Shown here: positions 61,001 to 64,000 of the stretch, piece after piece | Position numbering within the stretch: position 1 is the stretch's first letter | Layout of the letters: every line of letters begins with the position of its first letter | Source: Streptomyces sp. LBL | Lineage (GTDB): Bacteria > Actinomycetota > Actinomycetes > Streptomycetales > Streptomycetaceae | Reading direction: 5' to 3' | DNA length: 64,000 nucleotides | Assembly (NCBI RefSeq): GCF_029893585.1 | Contig: NZ_JARXYX010000039.1 | Coordinates: 28,565-92,564 of the forward strand | Made by a program: the position numbers and the translations under genes | Notes under the pieces: generated by a model | Databases searched by the model: none | What the model was told of the DNA's origin: nothing | The model's input: only the letters and a program-made list of their open reading frames with translations

Positions 61001-64000
61001 CGATCCCGACGAACTCGACAAGGAGCGGTACAAGAATAAGGAGGACCGCGAGAAGATCGCCAAGGGGCGGCGCGAGGAGCGCGAGCCCCTGCAGGCCGCG
61101 GTCGACGAGGCCGTGGCCGAGCTTGAGCGATGGGACCGGGAGAACCCGGCGCCGGAGCAGGACGACACCGTTCGCCTCTCCGAGGACGAGGTACGCGAAG
61201 CCCTCGTGCGTCTCCGCCCGGAGTCAAGCACCGCCCCGGCCGCCAACTCCCCGGGGACAGACGGCAACAACCGTGACGCCCCGCCGGCGGACACCGACGT
61301 CGAAGCGCCGGACACCGACGAGGCGGAGGCCCCGGACACCGTCAGCACAGGTGGCGGAGGCGACGACGAGCCGCCGGCCGACGCCCTGAGTACAGCAGAG
61401 CCCGGAGACGAGGACGACGACCAGGACCAGGGCGGCGATGACAGCAACGCTGACGACCAGGCGGACACCAGCACCGTCACCCTGGCCCCGGACGAGGTGT
61501 CCGACCAGCTCGATGCCGTACGCCCCGAAGGCTCCAAGGCTCCCTCCTCGATGAGTGGCCCCGAGATCCGTGACGAGATAGTGGACCTGATGGGCCGGGA
61601 GATGGCGGGAGAGGTGTCCGGAGCGGACCGCACGCGCCTGCAGGTCCTGGAGGCGGAGGAGGCCCGCCGCGCCGGCCGCGCCCCGAAGCTGGAGCCCAAG
61701 CCGAAGCAGACTGCCCCGGAGCCCGGCGGACTCTTCGACGTCGACGAGCCGACCACCCGTCAGGCCAACAGCGCCGCGGACCCGGACAACCCCGAGGACA
61801 AGCCCGCCGACGAGTTCGGTACGCCGGACATGTTCGCCGCCGCAGAGGGCCGCGACACCAGCGGCCTTCGCCCGGCGCGCATGCGCAATGCCGCCGAGCT
61901 GGAGCCGGGCGACCGGTACACCGACGCCGACGGCCGTACGCACACCGTCGCGGAGGCGCCCGTCCGTACGCCCCGCGGCCGGACCCGCGTTGTCACCGAC
62001 GACGGTGAGGAGCGCTTCTACAACGGCGACGCTCAGGTGCGCGTGCGCTACCCGGACCAGGAGATCCCAGACAACGACACCGAGGAGCGCACTGCCCCCG
62101 ACGTCGACGAGCCGGACAGCACTTCCGGTAGCGACGTCGACGAGCCGGAGGCCACCCCTGACGGCGACGCCGACGAGCCCGCGGTCGACGAACCGGAGGC
62201 GGCCCCGGACGCCGACCGCAGCAGCACCAAGGACCGCACCGCCCGTATGTCCGACCTGGTGGACGAGGCCACCAATCTGGCGGACGCCAACGAGCTGCCC
62301 GAGGTCCGTGAGATCACGGACGCCATGCGCCGGGCGGAGGACTCCGACGACCCGGACGCCGAGCTGCGCGCCGCCGCTGACCGCCTCGACGAACTTGCCG
62401 AGACGTTCGAGTTGGGCGGGCCCGACGGGGAACGCGCTGCCGAGCTGTTCCGGCGGGCCGCCCGCATCGGGCGCGACGAGGACGACAGCCGCGACAACCG
62501 TGACGAAGACGAGAGCGCGGCCGCGGCCGACGACACCGAGGAGAACCGGGACGACGACGAACGACGCCGGCAGCGCCGGGACGGAGGCGCCGACGGTGGC
62601 GCAGCCAACCCGGGCGGCTCCCCGGACAGAGGTGGCGCCGGTACCCCGGATGCCCCCGCCGCTCACGACGAGGACAGCCCCGACGATGCGCCCGACAACG
62701 CCGACGACGAGCCGGAGGCCGAGGAAGACGACGAGCAGGACGACCGCAACCGCCGTCGGCGTCGGCGTCGCCGCAACAATGGTGGTGGCGGCAGCGGTGG
62801 CCCCGTCGGGCCTGGCCTGCCGCACCTGAACCTGCCCGACCTCAACACTCCGGACGCCGGAGGCGCTGACGGCAACGACGGCGGGGACGGCCGCGGTACG
62901 CGCGACCGCGGCCGGACCCCAGTGCGGCACCGCGACGTCGATTCGCTGCGCCGCGCGTGGAAGAACGGCGAAGGGCTCACCCCTGCCGAGGACACTTCGC
63001 AGCGGCGCGAGGCCCTGGCGCAGGCGGCCGACCGGGACGGCTTGGTTCTGTCGCCGGGCGGGGGCCTGGTGACGTGGCCCGAACGGCAGGAAGACGGCAC
63101 CGCCCTGTGGCGCTTCGCTCAGGCCCGGAACGGCGCCAACCTGACCGGCCTGACGCCGACCACCGAGGACCCAGAAGAGGCCCGCGCGCTCGCCGGCCGC
63201 TTCGAGGAGATCACCGGTCGCGACGGCCAGCCCTTCGACTGGCAGCAGGCGTGGGGCCCGAGCACCGTCGGGCAGTGGCGCGACGGGCAGGGCCGCAACC
63301 TGCACCGCGCACTCCAGGCCGTCCTCGACGACTTCGAGCAGCAGCGTGCCGCCTCCGCCACGTCGGAGCCCACGCCGGAGCCGGAACGGAGGGCACTGCC
63401 GGACGACCTCACCGACCTGGACGACGACGAGCTGGTCGACGCGTGGAGCAACGACCTCAGCGACGAAGACCAGAAGCGCCTTATGGCGGAGATGGACCGC
63501 CGTGACGGCTACACCGACCAGCGCGTTCGTGACGTGCTGCCGGACACCCCGCCGGCCGACGCCGAAGAGGCCGAGCGCCGTGCCAAGGCCGTCGACGAGG
63601 CCCTCGGCTTCGGGGGCGCCGACGTCCCGCGCGTGCGCCGCACCCGTGAGGAAATTATCCGTGCGGAGTTCGCCGACTTCGACGAGGCTCGCTACCAGGC
63701 CGCCATCGAAGCCACGAACGGCTACTTCTACGCCCGGAAGTACAAGTACGGCAGCGGCGTCAACGAGCGAGACCTGTTCTCCGGCGGTCAACTGGCGAAG
63801 TTCGGCCGTTGGGAGGAGTACGCCAGTGAGGAACTGAAGGACTGGTACAAGGCCAACGGCGGCCGCATCACGTACAACCAGTTCCGGCAGACCTACCGCG
63901 ACAGCGACCGCAGGGACCGCAGGGACCGCAGGGACCGCAGGGACCGCAGGGACCGCAGGGACCGCAGGGACCGCAGGGACCGCAGGGACCGCAGGGACCG
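52056..64000 (+). CDS. Giant methylase-helicase protein (DarB-like), at least 3,981 codons, runs off window
   Basis: The frame from ATG 52056 stays open to the window end. The N-terminus holds NPALHPRDSKGRFIETGG, a motif seen at the start of phage internal proteins. Residues about 700-1,230 are mostly charged coiled coil. From about 1,347 a DarB-type module begins (VLKTLESENRPA, RWSGWGSVPILF). It has the N6-methylase motifs EAGSGAGTF (about 1,488) and NVPF (about 1,548), and a SNF2-type helicase with GLGKT (about 2,167), DEAH (about 2,331) and RNGRVLRYG (about 2,680). A very acidic tail ends in DRR repeats. DarB of phage P1 enters the cell with the DNA and protects it from restriction; that role is inferred here. 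Its continuity through 55756-56091 is questionable. Confidence 0.7.
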   Translation, partial: MLNRPTAQAESQDLSRDLEVKVTRQPWNPALHPRDSKGRFIETGGTVRLWGGKLARVVRALPNDRILVQDQSGPNEFRGRRHTTSAKWVSMVARPDGTAPTDVEEKVVAEDEKRRVDPRRGNGVARDDDGDPDTPNDPHDQDDQGRPIGDDDGDGPDDDDDQDEPEDGAHPVNVDALPNQHHAAGARYADTAAVRRHFTQVAAQPSTSPDMATFLRSVAHDDDLRTTPSGRLAILRDDRPGHAGRWYLTATGSGQRVDAAGDFDTAEDAARFAEHLDKTAVNGQLTQFNQPFDFSDPELDRAARVWRSTKGENIQGAIQRARKEFDGTDTASVSPKPSQAPSAPAADGRRFTTLQDVRAHWTDMRTRLSQGGPATQNAVRILDTLINDDRLKLVGRGQLVTRRDENGDWLLVATGSGYTLRGDNLHPRFESQEEAQRFGRFLVASGIKGEDGEPLDLSHGAISRWRSEDNQSFREVADEALAKWQQERGGDAPAGQNAPAPDAPQTQDETGAPAQPEAEPAPAPAIPEGAEPVEGVDGYRYVNDGGSITLYGPDGQVAATSERGYPPKAKIDGVTVPVPQYPKQGAAVMARLHRAAQNPDQRDRITAAWVMKPGKDGKPAKRVMVFRGTIKGDERDYDAVGSTRAIKWAPSMRAYSTQSNMTEALRDERISEVLAKLARQGRNIHITDETAAGTPDSPANAVDETEALRKANDTRLHQMKNERWAKSSRSRSEPNRRRMNEEVALIDEELKRRRKERDEAAANDATSLSDEDIAARIEESQKERGMYGARKGQEANDVERAVYGERRRRSQALVDDDTELTTMAEDDLTQAREAIANRVRMHQAAGDDPTAEQTVRQALQARHDAVVGEQQNRRAAQIADRPPVADLDDTELSEEYNDLLKHDFRKAPPEAQRVLEGRLEDVKRERRDREKRAITDRNAPENLSVKELAEEYTELRRAHSSYETDDVKAARKERMTALEAEQNRRDSTPEVEQLVARVDNPNDNGMISVGGGSGYGYVDYNVNPGGGSNTREVGWTWGRHSWGHGDTAYPSRAAALAALVRSYDSDPETRGERTWGRKRRVFVPKMFAELYQNERLKDRLANASQERQYLYSLFKDRYGWDDGVNPLVPDGKKGRNIKGRTLHIPEGLLAEFNRVTEELSREVSVRATDRDADSTDRQKAKTRLASINVALHAIEATREQVRNNGGNDDQKVISREEIEAQQAALREALGGDEDEHVQPDGPGSLADVPAAGVGGDDRSGGVRGDEGPGDRDADSGGRGGAGEDGSGADGVRGSGRPDQADQGGRNGNGSGGASARAGARGGDSAGADADGAAPAGDQGPDVRRVARFRPDPADAPKGPRARATSNVEAIRVLKTLESENRPATDDEKRILARWSGWGSVPILFATEPNEKEPRYQQGGVRYGKFARDHERWSEYSDIRSELQRVLTPVEFRQASRGVLSMHYTPQPIAEAMWDGLRAFGFDRGDVLEAGSGAGTFFGVAPNGARLTGVELDPTTARIAQAIYPHANVLTESFAETDARPGTFDAAIGNVPFARVPFDDKRYPAENLHNGFVTKEIALVRPGGITAVITSRQTLDSKGDKARRQMAKYGDLVGAVRLPSGVFNDAGTGVTTDVLVFRRREDGTEPADTSWLDAPERDLNGTPHHINAYFDEHPEHILGTLTTQSGPYGPEVTVKGDPAKASEQLRAALDDIATKAKADGRGYEPHPDGDNRPEVQLQTAREKHANDWTGRLYEGDDGQFYQHVNGAEPVLLKPADGNTAQLRDLMQLRDVAAELRELDRKNDEEERAEALRAQLRDLHVAYVEKYGPLSKPGQHRTRGGRPTAWGYFRADPDAAAVLALERWDAGKGEPVLSRIFTERAAARRQPLSSTDDPKAALAAVVASHGEVDLGEISRLLNLDPQETVKRLGNEVFVDPATGRLELAGAYLSGAVRDKLDAARKAAETDPAFAVNVAALEAVQPPDRTIGQFTPEMGAHWTPPELLQGFLREYLGDRTLNVAHDDRYGWILNTGRVPEANNLMYGVPADPKKGTRGKNAVEIARALLGFGSLTVYEDDKRKEVDEATSRLIRQKADQMRAEFAKYATANAERLSVLTDSYNRIMNGHVVRSYEGMSPTLEGFTPDRNPHPWQRSGAARMQFERGVILAHEVGLGKTSTLVMGTQALKASGQIEKPMAVVPNHLARQWYNEARFLYPNADVHLITSADLAGDRRGSTLEWLRANRPDLVIFTEEAFGSIKMSPEAQDDYEFRELEGLREQLDRQYEDADNPSHPFIVAKIEQRIATVSKNINKNASPMRKPGETYWDDLGFDYFVVDEAHRYKGVGFRSKEAGGDPASIRGVDLHQKTTDLHRRRQGRTTITLATGTPLSNSISEQFTMLQFAAPWVLDAYKAGAPDLWANTFGRKTLRIENAPDGSGLRVVERFSEFHNKRAMKTMWGLVADTKRGDDVGIPRPKVKGGAPNLVMVDATSDQKKRLKGLVARGRAIHSGEVDRHEDNMLAVSNEGTSVALDPRLVDAKAPPGNKLKAVADRHIERYHANKNRVYPVAYDSLVNHPVPGALQMVFLNEGVPGGKNKGNFDAYAELKRLMVAGGIPEDKIAFVQDAKKSGKPEDMTELFRRAREGEIAVMIGSSAVAGTGMNAQDRMISLSHVDLDWGAAQMEQRNGRVLRYGNMNPEVEIDIFATKGSMDGWKAGFVATKAEGLIDIQRPEPEDGDSSDVVQEIDGAEFDYETMEAEIGGNPYMSQLMKARRKLKDLEIDQHNETAERIRRSEALTELREEAQATRDGIQRREQALPRIREAGDRFSMTIGGSPYGERSDAGKAMHRQITTRLLEHDREGMSDWHVLGQFRGLDFGVRTERDAEGKLIAHVGFPDLRNSDFERTVEDLKKKGAGSGMITRLGNALDKAPMLQDSDRAKVPELDEQIALLQSAHAAADLTPQMDHARKRSHLLEEIVARITDLDAKPEIDPDELDKERYKNKEDREKIAKGRREEREPLQAAVDEAVAELERWDRENPAPEQDDTVRLSEDEVREALVRLRPESSTAPAANSPGTDGNNRDAPPADTDVEAPDTDEAEAPDTVSTGGGGDDEPPADALSTAEPGDEDDDQDQGGDDSNADDQADTSTVTLAPDEVSDQLDAVRPEGSKAPSSMSGPEIRDEIVDLMGREMAGEVSGADRTRLQVLEAEEARRAGRAPKLEPKPKQTAPEPGGLFDVDEPTTRQANSAADPDNPEDKPADEFGTPDMFAAAEGRDTSGLRPARMRNAAELEPGDRYTDADGRTHTVAEAPVRTPRGRTRVVTDDGEERFYNGDAQVRVRYPDQEIPDNDTEERTAPDVDEPDSTSGSDVDEPEATPDGDADEPAVDEPEAAPDADRSSTKDRTARMSDLVDEATNLADANELPEVREITDAMRRAEDSDDPDAELRAAADRLDELAETFELGGPDGERAAELFRRAARIGRDEDDSRDNRDEDESAAAADDTEENRDDDERRRQRRDGGADGGAANPGGSPDRGGAGTPDAPAAHDEDSPDDAPDNADDEPEAEEDDEQDDRNRRRRRRRRNNGGGGSGGPVGPGLPHLNLPDLNTPDAGGADGNDGGDGRGTRDRGRTPVRHRDVDSLRRAWKNGEGLTPAEDTSQRREALAQAADRDGLVLSPGGGLVTWPERQEDGTALWRFAQARNGANLTGLTPTTEDPEEARALAGRFEEITGRDGQPFDWQQAWGPSTVGQWRDGQGRNLHRALQAVLDDFEQQRAASATSEPTPEPERRALPDDLTDLDDDELVDAWSNDLSDEDQKRLMAEMDRRDGYTDQRVRDVLPDTPPADAEEAERRAKAVDEALGFGGADVPRVRRTREEIIRAEFADFDEARYQAAIEATNGYFYARKYKYGSGVNERDLFSGGQLAKFGRWEEYASEELKDWYKANGGRITYNQFRQTYRDSDRRDRRDRRDRRDRRDRRDRRDRRDRRDRRD
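55756..56091 (+). CDS. Nested gene in another frame (111 aa)
   Basis: ATG 55756 with GGGAGG upstream encodes an acidic helical protein (MNMYSPTVRDHWRTYRPQEW, then EAFVETKAREIETRILVAEE), ending at TAG 56089-56091. This frame has G or C at nearly every third position, whereas the giant frame across the same DNA has many A or T third positions and reads as Gly/Asp-rich low complexity. So the nested frame is the coding one here, and the giant frame merely stays open. The protein looks like a small coiled-coil protein; no family is recognised. Confidence 0.75.
   Translation: MNMYSPTVRDHWRTYRPQEWAAMTDPEAFVETKAREIETRILVAEEALEKTVPEPTAYEDQVGRIKQIRADATAMVLAELLPEPEPGAETAPEQTPMEQHLQEIRDLMYDA
63906..64000 (+). 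repeat. Tandem 9-bp repeat encoding DRR units
   Basis: GACCGCAGG repeated about 10.5 times without a mismatch to the window end, in frame, giving Asp-Arg-Arg tripeptides. A perfect coding microsatellite of this kind is prone to slippage. It continues past the window, so its full length is unknown. Confidence 0.9.

Noticed and set aside
57759..63791. Long open frames on the minus strand opposite the giant gene (for example 58431-60947 and 61224-63791)
   Set aside because: They mirror high-GC third positions of the plus-strand gene, have Val/Leu/Gly/Asp-rich composition without domains, and lack ribosome-binding sites; treated as shadows.
1..64000. CRISPR arrays, rRNA genes, insertion sequences with inverted ends
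   Set aside because: No regularly spaced repeats, no rRNA sequence and no transposase frame with terminal inverted repeats were seen; the only tandem repeat of note is at the right edge.

Overview
The window is very GC-rich DNA with Streptomyces-like codon use (G or C at almost every third position, many GTG starts). It also carries Streptomyces-type families: a DUF397 / helix-turn-helix pair, a tandem GHKL ATPase, a Tra (FtsK-like) translocase with a small Spd-like membrane protein, and DUF6300. I read it as part of a large mobile replicon of a streptomycete. It has phage virion genes (terminase, portal-MuF fusion, HNH nuclease, giant methylase-helicase protein), plasmid conjugation genes (Tra, Spd), an integrase and its own DnaE. 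That makes it a candidate phage-plasmid or phage/conjugative-element hybrid. No rRNA, rep gene, telomere or CRISPR array is visible, and both ends of the window are cut.

Layout. 1-5.1 kb (minus) and 5.4-11.1 kb (plus) are two divergent arrays of small, mostly unrecognised 'early-type' genes. Several sit behind an 18-bp promoter motif, and most that have a leader carry a hairpin with an AGAGCA loop ending in a CGAACGAAGGA ribosome-binding sequence. GC-rich hairpins lie between many of them. Three genes here are damaged or fused (amber stop, frameshift, in-frame fusion). 11.2-12.6 kb is a C5 DNA methyltransferase with the same leader. 12.6-24.2 kb is a 'late-type' block: small hypotheticals, a degenerate terminase copy, a DNA methyltransferase, an HNH nuclease, a double-HTH regulator and the terminase large subunit. 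Many of these are preceded by a second motif family (GAC..., fixed 14-nt gap, CAnnnT). In several cases the start codon lies exactly 35 nt after the motif start and has no ribosome-binding site, which suggests leaderless late mRNAs.

24.2-48.2 kb is cargo that appears to split the phage backbone. It contains a lower-GC CHAT-like protease / trypco2 operon (24.2-25.6), gene debris and a tyrosine recombinase (25.6-28.2), and a three-gene operon with a HEPN domain behind a perfect dyad operator (28.4-30.2). It continues with the Tra-Spd conjugation operon (30.3-33.8), a lipoprotein and Streptomyces regulatory genes (33.9-38.2). The last parts are a RiPP-like biosynthetic cluster (39.2-44.1) with a HExxH protein, a 2OG-Fe(II) oxygenase, a metal-site-less oxygenase paralogue, a 75-aa candidate precursor and an asparagine-synthetase-like enzyme, and then DUF6300 and dnaE (44.2-48.2).

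48.3-64 kb returns to the phage backbone with the same late motifs: small genes, a portal-MuF fusion, and an open frame of at least 3,981 codons. That frame carries an N6-methylase and SNF2-type helicase (DarB-like) and runs off the right end in a DRR tandem repeat. A separate coding frame of 111 codons lies nested inside it.
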